This document shows positions 53,775 to 62,937 of a stretch of 64,000 nucleotides of DNA, one piece after another. The stretch comes from Polaribacter sejongensis. GTDB lineage: Bacteria > Bacteroidota > Bacteroidia > Flavobacteriales > Flavobacteriaceae. The position numbers and the translations under genes were made by a program. Location of the stretch: the NCBI RefSeq assembly GCF_038024065.1, contig NZ_CP150667.1, positions 1,364,001-1,428,000 of the forward strand. The letters run 5' to 3'. The notes beneath the pieces were generated by a model. That model saw nothing but the letters and a program-made list of their open reading frames with translations, did not search any database and was not told where the DNA came from. The number at the start of each line of letters is the position of its first letter. Position 1 is the stretch's first letter.

Positions 53775-53966
53775 TGATATAAACTTTATAAGCAACTTCT
53801 TTTATTCCATTTAAGGAAGTCTAAAAAACACAATCCCTTTAAAAAGTGTTAAAGCTATTGTTTCTAATTTAGCATTAAATTAAGGTTTATACTAAGGCTA
53901 TTATAACTGAATTTTCTAACTTAGCTACTCTTAGAAATAACAATACAAACTAAATATAAAATTTTT

Positions 53967-54881
53967 ATGAAAATCAATAATATATTAGAAAGTATCGGTA
54001 ACACACCCGTTGTACGATTGGCAAAATTATTTCCGAATGCAAATGTTTGGATGAAACTAGAAAAAGCAAATCCAGGTGGAAGTATTAAGGATAGAATTGC
54101 ATTAGCAATGATTGAAGATGCTGAAAAGAAAAACCTAATTAATAAAGATACAGAAATTATAGAACCAACCTCTGGTAATACTGGTGTTGGATTAGCAATG
54201 GTCGCTGCTATAAAAAACTTAAACCTAACCTTAGTAATGCCCGAATCTATGTCTTTAGAAAGACGTGCTTTAATGAAAGCGTACGGGGCTAATTTAGTAC
54301 TTACTCCTAAAGAATTAGGATTAGGAGGTACTATTGCAAAAGCAAAGGAAATGGTGGCTGAAAATAAAAATGCGTGGATGCCATCGCAATTTACAAACCC
54401 AGCAAACCCGAAAATTCACCATAAAACTACTGCACAAGAAGTAGTAAACGACTTTCCGGAAGGTTTAGATTACTTAATTACAGGTGTTGGAACTGGTGGA
54501 CATATTACAGGTATGGCAGAAGTTTTAAAAGAAAAATTTCCAGGCATAAAAGTATTGGCAGTAGAACCTACAGGATCTTCTATTATTTCTGGCGGAGAAC
54601 CAGGACCTCATAAATTACAAGGGATTGGACCAGGATTCTTTCCTGAAACTTTTAATAAAGACATAATTGATGGAGCTGTTAAAATAACCAATGAAGAAGC
54701 TTTTGAAGAAGTTAGAAACATTGCAAAAACAGAAGGAATTTTAGTAGGTATTTCTACAGGAGCCTCGTTAGCTGCAGTTAGAAAACAGTTAGCAACCTTA
54801 AAAGGTGAAGAAGTTATATTAACCATGAATTATGACACAGGTGAGCGTTACCTTTCTGTAGAAGGACTTCTAACAGAATAA
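53967..54881 (+). CDS. cysM: Cysteine synthase (O-acetylserine sulfhydrylase)
   Basis: 304 aa PLP enzyme. Lys in [14 protein letters not shown] (Schiff base), [24 protein letters not shown] phosphate loop, [13 protein letters not shown]. It makes L-cysteine from O-acetylserine and sulfide. CysM rather than CysK is a naming preference; both are of this size. Confidence 0.92.
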   Translation: MKINNILESIGNTPVVRLAKLFPNANVWMKLEKANPGGSIKDRIALAMIEDAEKKNLINKDTEIIEPTSGNTGVGLAMVAAIKNLNLTLVMPESMSLERRALMKAYGANLVLTPKELGLGGTIAKAKEMVAENKNAWMPSQFTNPANPKIHHKTTAQEVVNDFPEGLDYLITGVGTGGHITGMAEVLKEKFPGIKVLAVEPTGSSIISGGEPGPHKLQGIGPGFFPETFNKDIIDGAVKITNEEAFEEVRNIAKTEGILVGISTGASLAAVRKQLATLKGEEVILTMNYDTGERYLSVEGLLTE

Positions 54882-54909
54882 TAATTTACATAAAGTATAA
54901 TCATAGAAA

Positions 54910-54940
54910 AAGCCTCACAATTTGTGAGGCTTATTTTTTG
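54910..54940 (+). terminator. Terminator after the cysteine synthase gene
   Basis: AAGCCTCACA (54910-54919), loop ATT, TGTGAGGCTT (54923-54932), then T-run. Its arms match the terminator at 53745. Confidence 0.85.
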
Positions 54941-55092
54941 TCAATCTGAATTTAATTTAAATTCTTACACCAATTTTACTATATAGCTAAAACAATTGAA
55001 AATCTAAATGTCTTCCTAAGCTTGTCGAAGGACATTCAGTAACTAAAATAAGTTAAGTCTGAAAAGACGAAATACTTTTTAATTAATAAGAT

Positions 55093-56067
55093 TTATTTGA
55101 AGAATGAATCTACAAATTCATGTTTATTAAACACTTGTAAATCATCGATTCCTTCTCCTACTCCAATATATTTTACAGGTATTTTAAATTGATCTGAAAT
55201 ACCAATAACAACTCCACCTTTTGCTGTACCATCTAATTTAGTAACCGCTAAAGAAGTAACTTCTGTAGCCAAAGTAAATTGTTTTGCTTGCTCAAAAGCA
55301 TTCTGACCAGTAGAACCATCTAAAACTAATAATACATCATGTGGAGAATCTGCCACCACCTTTTGCATTACACGTTTTATCTTGGTCAACTCATTCATTA
55401 AGTTTATCTTATTATGTAAACGACCAGCGGTATCTATAATTACAACATCTGCATCTTGATTTACTGCAGATTTTAAAGTATCAAAAGCTACAGAAGCAGG
55501 ATCAGACCCCATTTCTTGACGTACAATTGGCACATCTGTTCTGTCTGCCCAAACCTGTAATTGATCTATTGCTGCTGCTCTAAAAGTATCTGCGGCACCT
55601 AACACAACTTTTAATCCTTGTTTTTTAAATTGTGCTGCTAACTTACCAATAGTAGTTGTTTTACCAACTCCGTTTACACCAACAACCATTAAAACATATG
55701 GCATTTTGTTACCATCTTTATCTTTAGGAATTTCTGGAATTACAAATTCAGTTTCATTACCAACATGGGTTTCAGAAAGTAAACCTGCAATTTCTTCGCG
55801 CAGGATTCTATTTAATTCATCTGTACCAACATATTTATCTTTGGCAACTCTTTCTTCTATTCTTTCAATAACCTTAAGCGTTGTACCTACACCAACATCA
55901 GAAGCAACTAAAATTTCTTCTAAATTATCTAAAACTGCATCATCTACCTTAGATTTACCAGCTACCGCTTTTGTTAGTTTACCAAAGAAACTTTCTTTAG
56001 ACTTTTCTAATCCCTTGTCTAAGGTTTCTTTTTTTTCTTTTGAAAATATTTTTTTAAAAAAACTCAT
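55093..56067 (-). CDS. ftsY: Signal recognition particle receptor FtsY
   Basis: 324 aa. N domain (about 25-100) and GTPase G domain: VVGVNGVGKTTTIGKLAAQF, AADTFRAAAIDQL, VIIDTAGRLHNK, VTKLDGTAKGG. It docks SRP-ribosome complexes at the inner membrane. The short N-terminal charged region is typical for this group. Last gene of the rpmB-rpmG-DUF4295-ftsY run. Confidence 0.97.
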   Translation of the reverse strand: MSFFKKIFSKEKKETLDKGLEKSKESFFGKLTKAVAGKSKVDDAVLDNLEEILVASDVGVGTTLKVIERIEERVAKDKYVGTDELNRILREEIAGLLSETHVGNETEFVIPEIPKDKDGNKMPYVLMVVGVNGVGKTTTIGKLAAQFKKQGLKVVLGAADTFRAAAIDQLQVWADRTDVPIVRQEMGSDPASVAFDTLKSAVNQDADVVIIDTAGRLHNKINLMNELTKIKRVMQKVVADSPHDVLLVLDGSTGQNAFEQAKQFTLATEVTSLAVTKLDGTAKGGVVIGISDQFKIPVKYIGVGEGIDDLQVFNKHEFVDSFFK

Positions 56068-56146
56068 CTTTATCTAATTATACTATAATAGCAATACGTT
56101 AAAAAACGTGCCATTTGTTGGGTTTGGTCAAATTGTCACTAAAAAA

Positions 56147-56310
56147 GCCTGCGTTAGCGATTGAAATGGCATCCTTTTCTTACAAAAAAGCAAATAATTT
56201 ACTTTTTAAATAAAATACAATTATTAATAGCACAAAATTTTCTTAACTATAACAGTATAAGAAAAGATATAATGTAAAGCGCGACCTTTAGGTAACGCCC
56301 AAAAATACAT
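56147..56310. ncRNA. Possible conserved flavobacterial intergenic element
   Basis: GCCTGCGTTAGCGATTGAAA, TGGCATCCTTTT and, later, AAAGCGCGACCTTTAGGTAA/CGCCC. The pair of blocks with an AT-rich middle is one I recall from many flavobacterial intergenic regions. The second block contains the hairpin ACCTTTAGGT. It may be a repeat family or an RNA; no function is known to me. Confidence 0.3.
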
Positions 56311-56329
56311 AATTATAAGACGCAAAAAA

Positions 56330-56360
56330 AACTACTTTCTAAATTAGAAAGTAGTTTTAT
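56330..56360 (-). terminator. Terminator after DUF4295 (rpmB operon)
   Basis: AAACTACTTTCTAA and TTAGAAAGTAGTTT form a perfect 14-bp stem with A/T-rich flanks. It likely ends most rpmB-rpmG-DUF4295 transcripts before ftsY. Confidence 0.75.
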
Positions 56361-56379
56361 ATATTTTATGTAGTAAATA

Positions 56380-56532
56380 TTACTTTTTTGCTAAAAAAGC
56401 ATCTACTTTAGAAGGATCCATAATTGATTCTACGAAAGTATAAGCTCCAGATTTTGGAGATTTTACCATTTTGATAGCTTTACTTAATCTTTTTGAAGAT
56501 GTTTGTAACGATGCTACTGTTTTCTTTGCCAT
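56380..56532 (-). CDS. DUF4295 small basic protein (50 aa)
   Basis: 50 aa: MAKKTVASLQTSSKRLSKAI, then SPKSGAYTFVESIMDPSKVD and AFLAKK. Basic, ribosome-associated-looking. It always follows L28/L33 in Bacteroidota (recollection). Function unproven. Confidence 0.9.
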   Translation of the reverse strand: MAKKTVASLQTSSKRLSKAIKMVKSPKSGAYTFVESIMDPSKVDAFLAKK

Positions 56533-56583
56533 TGTCTAAGTTTTTTAATCTATGTGCTCTGTTCTGAGTTCTAGATAGTTTAA

Positions 56584-56766
56584 TTATTTAATTTCTTTGT
56601 GAACAGTCATTTTCTTTAAGATAGGATTGAATTTTTTAATTTCCATTCTATCAGGAGTGTTCTTTTTGTTCTTTGTTGTAATGTATCTAGAAGTACCTGC
56701 TTTACCAGAAGCTTTATGCTCTGTGCATTCTAAAATTACCTGAACTCTGTTACCTTTTTTTGCCAT
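56584..56766 (-). CDS. rpmG: 50S ribosomal protein L33
   Basis: 60 aa: [40 protein letters not shown]. Only one Cys remains of the zinc motif, so it is the non-zinc (C-) type. Between rpmB and DUF4295. Confidence 0.96.
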   Translation of the reverse strand: MAKKGNRVQVILECTEHKASGKAGTSRYITTKNKKNTPDRMEIKKFNPILKKMTVHKEIK

Positions 56767-56795
56767 TTGTATAAAATTTTAAATCGCTTGAGCGC

Positions 56796-57035
56796 TTATT
56801 TAGTTAAAAATCCGTTAGCTCTCGCGTCTTTTATAACTGAAGAAATTCCTTTCTTGTTAATATTTTTTAATGCAGAAGCAGAAACTTTTAATGTTATCCA
56901 TTTATCTTCTTCTGGGATATAAAAACGCTTGGTCATTAGATTAGCGTCAAACTTTCTCTTAGTTCTATTTAAAGCATGAGATACATTGTTCCCAACCATT
57001 GCTTTTTTACCTGTTAATTCACAAACTCTAGACAT
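56796..57035 (-). CDS. rpmB: 50S ribosomal protein L28
   Basis: 79 aa from the ATG at 57035: MSRVCELTGKKAMVGNNVSH, then KRKFDANLMTKRFY. A longer frame opens at 57086 but adds a non-conserved 17-residue tail, so the inner Met is the start. First gene of the rpmB-rpmG-DUF4295-ftsY run. Confidence 0.96.
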   Translation of the reverse strand: MSRVCELTGKKAMVGNNVSHALNRTKRKFDANLMTKRFYIPEEDKWITLKVSASALKNINKKGISSVIKDARANGFLTK

Positions 57036-57075
57036 CTTTTCGACAGTATTTATAGTGTTATCTCTAAACGAGGTG

Positions 57076-57083
57076 CAAATATA
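57076..57083 (-). promoter_or_regulatory. Promoter of the rpmB operon
   Basis: Minus-strand TATATTTG followed by C, with a TTTTG -33 box at 57104-57108 and a 20-bp spacer: the clearest full Bacteroidota promoter in the window. It also confirms the inner rpmB start. Confidence 0.7.
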
Positions 57084-57117
57084 CACTTAATTCTAATTCT
57101 GAACAAAACAATTTTAA

Positions 57118-58365
57118 TTATTTTTTAAGAATTTCTTTATTTGCTATTTCTAAAGCCTTACTTACCGTTCTATTAATTACTTTTTCTCTTGGTTGGCCAA
57201 AGTCAAATTCTTGCACCAACTCTGTAGTATCCGATATAAAAGCAATATACACAATACCTACACTTTTGTCTGTATTATCTGTGCTTGGTCCTGCATTACC
57301 AGTAACTGCAATTGCATAATTTGTCTGCAATTTAGCCTTCGCTCCTCTTGCCATTTCTAAGGCGACTTCCTTACTAACAACGCTATACTTATCAATCGTT
57401 TCTTTGGAAACACCTAATAAATTAATTTTTGTTTCTGCAGAATACGTTACAAAACTACCTTTATAATAGTCTGATGCCCCAGCAACAGAAACTAAATTCG
57501 CCGCAATTTGACCTCCAGTTAAGCTTTCTGCCGTAGAAATTGTTTCATTATTTCTTTTTAACAACGCTCCTACTCTTTTTTCTAAAGAACTATCATCATC
57601 TAAACCGGTAATAATCTCTGGTATTAATTGATAAATTTCTGCAACTTTATCATTCAGTTCTTTTTCTAAAATCTCTTTATGAGCGCCTTTGGCGGATAAA
57701 CGCAATCGAACTTTACCAAATGATGGTAAATATGCTAACTTAATATAAGTTGGTAAATTGTTTTCGAAGTCTTCAATTCTTTCTGCAATCATACTTTCTC
57801 CTTGCCCATAAGTCATAATTGTCTTATGAATAATGAAAGGTAATTTAAACTGCTTTTGAATTTTTGGTAATACCTCGTTGGTAATTAAACCTTTCATTTC
57901 ATACGGAACTCCTGGAAGTGACACAAAGACAGTCTCGTTTTCATAAAACCACATTCCGGGTGCTGTACCAAAAACATTCTTTAATAAGGTTGCTTTAGAT
58001 GGCAATTGAGCTTGATACCTTTGCACTTCATTAAAAGGATGATTTACTTTTATAAACATCTCCTTAATTTGCGCAATAACTTCTGGATATTCTATTAATT
58101 GATGATCATTAAAATATTCTGCAATTGTTTTTTTAGTGATATCATCTTTTGTAGGCCCTAGTCCACCTGTTAAAATAACAATATCTACTCTTTCTTGTGC
58201 TTCCTTTAAAGCGTTAAGAATATGTTGTCGATCATCTTGAATGGAAGTAATTTGATAAACTGAAACTCCTATTTTATTTAATTCCTGACCAATAAATTGT
58301 GAATTGGTATCTACAATCTGACCAATTAGGATTTCATCTCCTATTGTAATAATTTCTGCATTCAT
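57118..58365 (-). CDS. cinA: CinA-family nicotinamide-nucleotide amidase/pyrophosphatase
   Basis: 415 aa. N-terminal MocF/MoaB-like domain (AEIITIGDEILIGQIVDTNS, VILTGGLGPTKDDITKKTI, FVSLPGVPYEMKGL) and C-terminal amidase domain (STAESLTGGQIAANLVSVAG, IAVTGNAGPSTD). It recycles NMN or related pyridine nucleotides. It shares its start base with the stop of the 104-aa gene. Confidence 0.95.
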   Translation of the reverse strand: MNAEIITIGDEILIGQIVDTNSQFIGQELNKIGVSVYQITSIQDDRQHILNALKEAQERVDIVILTGGLGPTKDDITKKTIAEYFNDHQLIEYPEVIAQIKEMFIKVNHPFNEVQRYQAQLPSKATLLKNVFGTAPGMWFYENETVFVSLPGVPYEMKGLITNEVLPKIQKQFKLPFIIHKTIMTYGQGESMIAERIEDFENNLPTYIKLAYLPSFGKVRLRLSAKGAHKEILEKELNDKVAEIYQLIPEIITGLDDDSSLEKRVGALLKRNNETISTAESLTGGQIAANLVSVAGASDYYKGSFVTYSAETKINLLGVSKETIDKYSVVSKEVALEMARGAKAKLQTNYAIAVTGNAGPSTDNTDKSVGIVYIAFISDTTELVQEFDFGQPREKVINRTVSKALEIANKEILKK

Positions 58366-58679
58366 TATGCGCCTATTTCATTTATATTTTGATAATCTAA
58401 ATTTTTATTCTTTAATCTTTTTCGTAAAAATCCGAAAAATAAACATGAAATAATAACACTCAATAAGACTGATAAATTTCTATTATATTCAAAATCTTGC
58501 TGAAGTTTAAAATCTGTAAAAAAGCCATAAATAAGTAAATAAATAATTCGGATTGTAAGAGATACAAAAAAACCTATACAAAAGTAAAAGATATTATTTT
58601 TTTGAAACCTTTTAGCCAAATACATAAAACAAACTCCAACAAATATTGATGCTATTATTTGTATTGTAAAATTTATCAA
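58365..58679 (-). CDS. Small integral membrane protein (104 aa)
   Basis: 104 aa with about three or four hydrophobic helices: TIQIIASIFVGVCFMYLAKR, FCIGFFVSLTIRIIYLLIYG, LSVLLSVIISCLFFGFLRKR. No family recognised. Overlaps cinA by one base and follows the hydrolase gene by 1 bp, so it is part of that operon. Confidence 0.75.
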   Translation of the reverse strand: MINFTIQIIASIFVGVCFMYLAKRFQKNNIFYFCIGFFVSLTIRIIYLLIYGFFTDFKLQQDFEYNRNLSVLLSVIISCLFFGFLRKRLKNKNLDYQNINEIGA

Positions 58680-58680
58680 C

Positions 58681-59295
58681 CTACTTTACTCTAATATTAA
58701 AAGCTTCTTTTCCTTCAATAACTCCTTTTAAGTTATCGTTTTCTACAACTTTCCCAACGCCTGCTGGTGTACCTGTAAAAATAATATCTCCTTTTTTCAA
58801 GGTAAAATATTGAGAAACATAAGCAATTAGTTCATCTGTCTTCCATAACATAGCATTGGTGTTTCCATCCTGAACAAGTTCATCATTCTTAAATAATTGA
58901 AATTTTAAGCTCTCTAAATCAAATTCTTCCTTCGGATAAAACTCACCAATAACGGCACTTCCATCAAATGCTTTTGCTTTCTCCCAAGGCAAACCTTTTT
59001 CCTTGCATTTTGCTTGTACATCTCTTGCTGTAAAATCGATCCCTAATCCGATTTCATCATAATATTTATGCGCAAATTTTGCATCAATATGTTTACCAAC
59101 TTTATTTATTTTTACCAAAACCTCTACTTCATAATGAACATCATCTGAAAAAGGTGGAATAAAAAATGGATTTTTTCTTGGTAAAATAGCAGAATCTGGC
59201 TTTAAAAACACCACAGGATTCTCTGGTCTTTCATTTGCTAATTCTTCTATGTGTTTTGCGTAATTGCGCCCAATACAAATTATTTTCATACTCAA
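58681..59295 (-). CDS. Fumarylacetoacetate hydrolase-family protein
   Basis: 204 aa. FAH fold: ICIGRNYAKHIEEL, VVFLKPDSAI, HYEVEVLVKINKVG, GIDFTARDVQ, WEKAKAFDGSAVIGEF, GDIIFTGTPAGVG. Metal-binding acidic residues lie in YEVEV and FDGS. Probably a fumarylpyruvate/acylpyruvate hydrolase or oxaloacetate decarboxylase-like enzyme. Substrate undetermined. Confidence 0.9.
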   Translation of the reverse strand: MSMKIICIGRNYAKHIEELANERPENPVVFLKPDSAILPRKNPFFIPPFSDDVHYEVEVLVKINKVGKHIDAKFAHKYYDEIGLGIDFTARDVQAKCKEKGLPWEKAKAFDGSAVIGEFYPKEEFDLESLKFQLFKNDELVQDGNTNAMLWKTDELIAYVSQYFTLKKGDIIFTGTPAGVGKVVENDNLKGVIEGKEAFNIRVK

Positions 59296-59360
59296 TTACT
59301 AATTTTAAATTATGAATTACGAATTATAGAAATTCGTAATTCACAATTTGTAATTAAATT

Positions 59361-60230
59361 TTATTCTCCTGCTTCCGGAAAAACAATAGCTCTATTTCCT
59401 GAAACGATTATTTGATGATTCAAGTGGTTTTTAACCGCTCTTGCCAACACCAATTTTTCTATATCAGCACCAATTCTCTTTAAAGTTGTTGGTGTACTTT
59501 CGTGGGTTACCGGCTTTACATCTTGCTCAATAATTGGGCCTTCATCTAAATCTACCGTTGCATAATGTGCCGTTGCTCCAATTAACTTCACACCTCTTTC
59601 GTATGCTTTTTTATACGGATTTGCTCCTTGAAAAGCAGGTAAAAAAGAATGATGAATATTGATAATTCTCTCTGGATAATGTTTGATAAAATCTGAAGAT
59701 AAAATCTGCATATACCTAGCCATAATAACTAAATCTACTTCATTAGCATCTAGCAATTGCACAACTTGATCTTCTTGATCTCTTTTGGTCTCCTTTATTA
59801 CCGGTAAATGATAAAAAGGAATATTAAACATATCTGCAACATACCTTAATTTATTATGATTACTGATAATCATCTTCACATTACAGTCTAAACGTCCTTC
59901 TTTAGAACGCTCTAATAAATCATATAAATTATGACTGGTATGCGAAACCATAATGGCTACATTTTGTTTTTTATCGCCATAATTAACAGACCAATCGATA
60001 TCCAAAGGCGTTGCCAGTTGTTGAAAGTTATTTTCTAATGCTTCTTTAGAAATATTTGTTCCATCTGCATTTAGACGAACTCTCATAAAATATGTATTCT
60101 CAACAGAATTTACATATTGCTGAGAACTTAAAATATTGAATCCATTTTCATAAAAAAAAGTGGTGATTTTAGCTACCAATCCTTTTTGATCTGGACATTT
60201 TATTAAAAAAGAGACTACTTGTGGTTTCAT
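59361..60230 (-). CDS. purU: Formyltetrahydrofolate deformylase
   Basis: 289 aa. N-terminal ACT domain (FLIKCPDQKGLVAKITTFFY) and C-terminal formyltransferase fold (MARYMQILSSDFIKHYPERI, NIHHSFLPAFQGANPYKKAY, GATAHYATVDLDEGPIIEQD). It produces formate and THF for purine synthesis or one-carbon balance. Both sides carry short AATTACGAATTA-like repeats. Confidence 0.94.
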   Translation of the reverse strand: MKPQVVSFLIKCPDQKGLVAKITTFFYENGFNILSSQQYVNSVENTYFMRVRLNADGTNISKEALENNFQQLATPLDIDWSVNYGDKKQNVAIMVSHTSHNLYDLLERSKEGRLDCNVKMIISNHNKLRYVADMFNIPFYHLPVIKETKRDQEDQVVQLLDANEVDLVIMARYMQILSSDFIKHYPERIINIHHSFLPAFQGANPYKKAYERGVKLIGATAHYATVDLDEGPIIEQDVKPVTHESTPTTLKRIGADIEKLVLARAVKNHLNHQIIVSGNRAIVFPEAGE

Positions 60231-60309
60231 TCTAATTAATTATGAATTACTGATTTTAAATTACGAATTACAATAATTCCTAATTCTTAATTTCAAAATT
60301 ATTAATTGA

Positions 60310-61149
60310 CTATGGTATCCATTTTTTAGGAAAGTTTGGTTTTCTCTTCTCAAGAAAAGCATCTCGACCTTCTTTTGCTTCATCTGTCATGTAGGCTAAA
60401 CGAGTTGCTTCACCAGCAAAAACTTGTTGACCAACCATTCCGTCGTCTGTTAAGTTCATCGCAAACTTTAACATTTTAATAGAAGTCGGACTTTTTTCTA
60501 AAATTTCTTGTGCCCATTCGTAAGCAGTAGACTCTAACTCACCATGAGGAATAACGGCATTCACCATTCCCATTTCATAAGCTTCCTGCGCAGAATAATT
60601 TCTTCCTAAGAAAAAGATTTCTCTAGCTCTTTTTTGCCCCACCATTTTTGCTAAATATGCAGAACCATAACCACCATCAAAAGACGTTACATCTGCATCT
60701 GTTTGTTTAAAAATAGCATTTTCTTTAGAAGCTAAAGTTAAATCGCAAACAACATGTAAACTATGTCCACCACCAACTGCCCAACCCGGTACCACTGCAA
60801 TTACTGCTTTTGGCATAAATCGGATTAACCGTTGCACTTCTAATATATTTAGTCTATGGTAACCATCTTCACCAACATAACCTTGGTGTCCACGTGCTTT
60901 TTGGTCTCCTCCAGAACAAAAAGAATACACACCGTCTTTTGTACTTGGTCCTTCCGCAGAAAGTAGCACAACTCCAATATTTACATCTTCGCCTGCATCG
61001 TAAAAAGCATCGTATAATTCTTTTGTTGTTTTAGGTCTAAAAGCATTTCTAACATTAGGTCTATTAAATGCTATCCTAGCAACTCCATTACACTTTTTGT
61101 AGGTAATGTCTTCGTATTCTTTAACAGTTTTCCACTCGGGTTGTATCAT
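60310..61149 (-). CDS. menB: 1,4-dihydroxy-2-naphthoyl-CoA synthase
   Basis: 279 aa crotonase-fold enzyme. SFCSGGDQKARGHQGYVGED, IAVVPGWAVGGGHSLHVVCD, TDADVTSFDGGYGSAYLAKM. It closes the naphthoate ring in menaquinone synthesis. Its pathway partner menD is at the right edge, two genes away. Confidence 0.97.
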   Translation of the reverse strand: MIQPEWKTVKEYEDITYKKCNGVARIAFNRPNVRNAFRPKTTKELYDAFYDAGEDVNIGVVLLSAEGPSTKDGVYSFCSGGDQKARGHQGYVGEDGYHRLNILEVQRLIRFMPKAVIAVVPGWAVGGGHSLHVVCDLTLASKENAIFKQTDADVTSFDGGYGSAYLAKMVGQKRAREIFFLGRNYSAQEAYEMGMVNAVIPHGELESTAYEWAQEILEKSPTSIKMLKFAMNLTDDGMVGQQVFAGEATRLAYMTDEAKEGRDAFLEKRKPNFPKKWIP

Positions 61150-61217
61150 AATTTTGTATTTTGGACGTTCTTTTAGAAGAACAAAAAAATTGGTTACAAA
61201 AATAAAGATTCAAATTT

Positions 61218-62375
61218 ATGATAAAGAAATCGTTCACCCTAATATTTATGTTGATTTGCCTTAGCGGGTATGCACAAAAAATTATAAAAAAAACAATTAT
61301 CTCTGATTATGCTGATGATAAAAGGGACATAAAAATATATTTACCAGAAGGTTATGATTCTGAAGAAGAAAAAAATTATCCTTTAGCAGTTGTTTTAGAT
61401 AGTGAGCTTTTGTTTGATGCGTATGTAGGAAATTCTGTGTTATTTGCTGCTAAAGACAAAGCACCAAAGCAAATTGTGGTAGGAATTGAAATGGCTAAAA
61501 CCCGTAAAAAAGACACTTACTTTAATACTACAACAGGAGAATTAACTACAGACAACAAGAAATTTTATCAATTTGTAAAGGATGAAGTTATTTTTGAAAT
61601 CGAAAGCAATTACAATACTTCTCCTTTTATTTCTATTGTTGGTCAAGGTACTTCTGCAAACTTAGTATCCTTTTTTTTAGGAGAAAAAATTCCACTTATC
61701 AATTCTTACATCTGTATAAACCCTCTTTTTTCTGATTTTATAGGACAGCAATTGCAAAGTTATAATTTACCGAGATATGAGAAAGAAGACAATACTTTTT
61801 ACCTATACATAAACAACTCTACGTCGTTTTCTGTAGATAAACAAACTAAAATAGGAGAATTACAAGGAGGTTTAAAGTCTTTAGAGATAAAAAACCTAAA
61901 CATTATAAACGACACCATTAACACACCAAGTAGCATATCTGCTATTAGTGAAGCAATTCCTAGAGCCTTAAATCAAGTTTTTCAAGTATACTCTGCTATT
62001 TCTAAAGAGGAGTTTGACAAAAACATAAAAGATTTATCGCCATCAGATGCGATTGCTTATTTAGAAAACAAATACTTAGAAATTGATTTCCTTTTTGGAA
62101 GTAATTTAGGAATTCGAGAAAGTGATATTTTTGCTATCGAGAAAATAATTATGGAAAAGGAAAATGGAGATCAGTTACTTCCTTTTGGTAAAATGATTTT
62201 GAAATTATACCCTTCATCTCCGCTAGGTGATTACTATATTGGTAAATTTTACGAAAGTAGTAAACAAATCAGTAAAGCAATTGTACATTATAAAATTGGT
62301 TACGGAAAAATGGATCCTGCAGACCCAAATGCAGATAGATTTTATGAAAACATTTTAAGATTGGGAGGAAGGTAA
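61218..62375 (+). CDS. Alpha/beta-hydrolase (esterase) fold protein, apparently without catalytic residues
   Basis: 385 aa with a signal peptide (MIKKSFTLIFMLICLSGYA). The fold resembles D-esterase-like enzymes: RDIKIYLPEGYDSEEEKNYP, LAVVLDSELLFDAY, ISIVGQGTSANLVSFFLGEK, INSYICINPLFSDF. The usual nucleophile elbow GxSxxG reads GQGTSAN, with Gly where Ser should be. The distal His region reads INDTINTPSSISA. The C-terminus (about 330-385) is TPR-like. Hydrolysis is unlikely; perhaps a binding role. On the opposite strand from menB and cvfB. Confidence 0.75.
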   Translation: MIKKSFTLIFMLICLSGYAQKIIKKTIISDYADDKRDIKIYLPEGYDSEEEKNYPLAVVLDSELLFDAYVGNSVLFAAKDKAPKQIVVGIEMAKTRKKDTYFNTTTGELTTDNKKFYQFVKDEVIFEIESNYNTSPFISIVGQGTSANLVSFFLGEKIPLINSYICINPLFSDFIGQQLQSYNLPRYEKEDNTFYLYINNSTSFSVDKQTKIGELQGGLKSLEIKNLNIINDTINTPSSISAISEAIPRALNQVFQVYSAISKEEFDKNIKDLSPSDAIAYLENKYLEIDFLFGSNLGIRESDIFAIEKIIMEKENGDQLLPFGKMILKLYPSSPLGDYYIGKFYESSKQISKAIVHYKIGYGKMDPADPNADRFYENILRLGGR

Positions 62376-62381
62376 AAAAAA

Positions 62382-62438
62382 CAGTTTTCAGTAGCAGTAC
62401 CCAGTCAGTTTGACACTGCTGACTGCTACTGAAAACTG
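62382..62438. terminator. Perfect 17-bp inverted repeat between convergent genes
   Basis: CAGTTTTCAGTAGCAGT (62382-62398) and ACTGCTACTGAAAACTG (62422-62438), with partial pairing of the 23-nt middle. It sits where the esterase-like and CvfB-like genes converge. No long T-run, so it may be a REP-like element as much as a terminator. Confidence 0.6.
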
Positions 62439-62445
62439 CTTACTT

Positions 62446-62937
62446 TTAAACAAGCTCTATTCTATCTTCTTTGATAAGAATTAGTTTTTGTCTGTATAAA
62501 TTTCCAACAGCTTTTTTAAATGCCTTTTTACTCATTTTCATATGAAAACGAATAGAATCTGGAGAACTTTTATCAGTTAATAATAAAAAACCTTCTCTAC
62601 TATCTTTTAGTTTTGTCAGTACTTTTTCTACATCAGAATCAATAACATTTCTAAAACCTTGTGGTCTTAAAGAAACATCTATTTTTCCGTCTTCACGAAT
62701 TTGTTTCACATAACCAACAACCTCCATATTTTCTTCTAACTCCTGAAAAACTTCACTTCTAAAAAGTAAACCGTCAAATTCTTCATTAATTAAAACAGTA
62801 TATCCTAAATTGGTTTCTGTCTCAATTACTAAACTGACCTTATCTCCTTCTTTCAAGTACATATCTACCTCTTCCGAGTTATCCTCACCATCTTGTAAAT
62901 TCTCGTCTTCTTCGTATAAATCTTCTTGTAAACTCAT
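62446..62937 (-). CDS. CvfB-like S1-domain RNA-binding protein
   Basis: 163 aa. Acidic N-terminus, one S1-like OB domain with VVGYVKQIREDGKIDVSLRP and the following QGFRNVID, then a C-terminal winged helix (FHMKMSKKAFKKAVGNLYRQ). This is the C-terminal half of CvfB-type proteins (usually near 280 aa), so it is a short form. It begins 1 bp inside the menD stop. RNA-binding regulator by inference. Confidence 0.78.
   Translation of the reverse strand: MSLQEDLYEEDENLQDGEDNSEEVDMYLKEGDKVSLVIETETNLGYTVLINEEFDGLLFRSEVFQELEENMEVVGYVKQIREDGKIDVSLRPQGFRNVIDSDVEKVLTKLKDSREGFLLLTDKSSPDSIRFHMKMSKKAFKKAVGNLYRQKLILIKEDRIELV

Larger units (their letters stand above)
56068..56379. other. Intergenic region between DUF4295 and ftsY with structured elements
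   Basis: 312 bp with no coding frame. It contains a conserved-looking element (56147-56310), with GCCTGCGTTAGCGATTGAAA and, about 125 nt later, GCGCGACCTTTAGGTAACGC. A terminator hairpin lies at 56330. ftsY therefore probably has its own transcription start. Confidence 0.55.

Noticed and set aside
57036..57086. Longer L28 frame starting at 57086
   Set aside because: The extra 17 residues are not part of L28, and the frame would start within a few bases of the -7 element.
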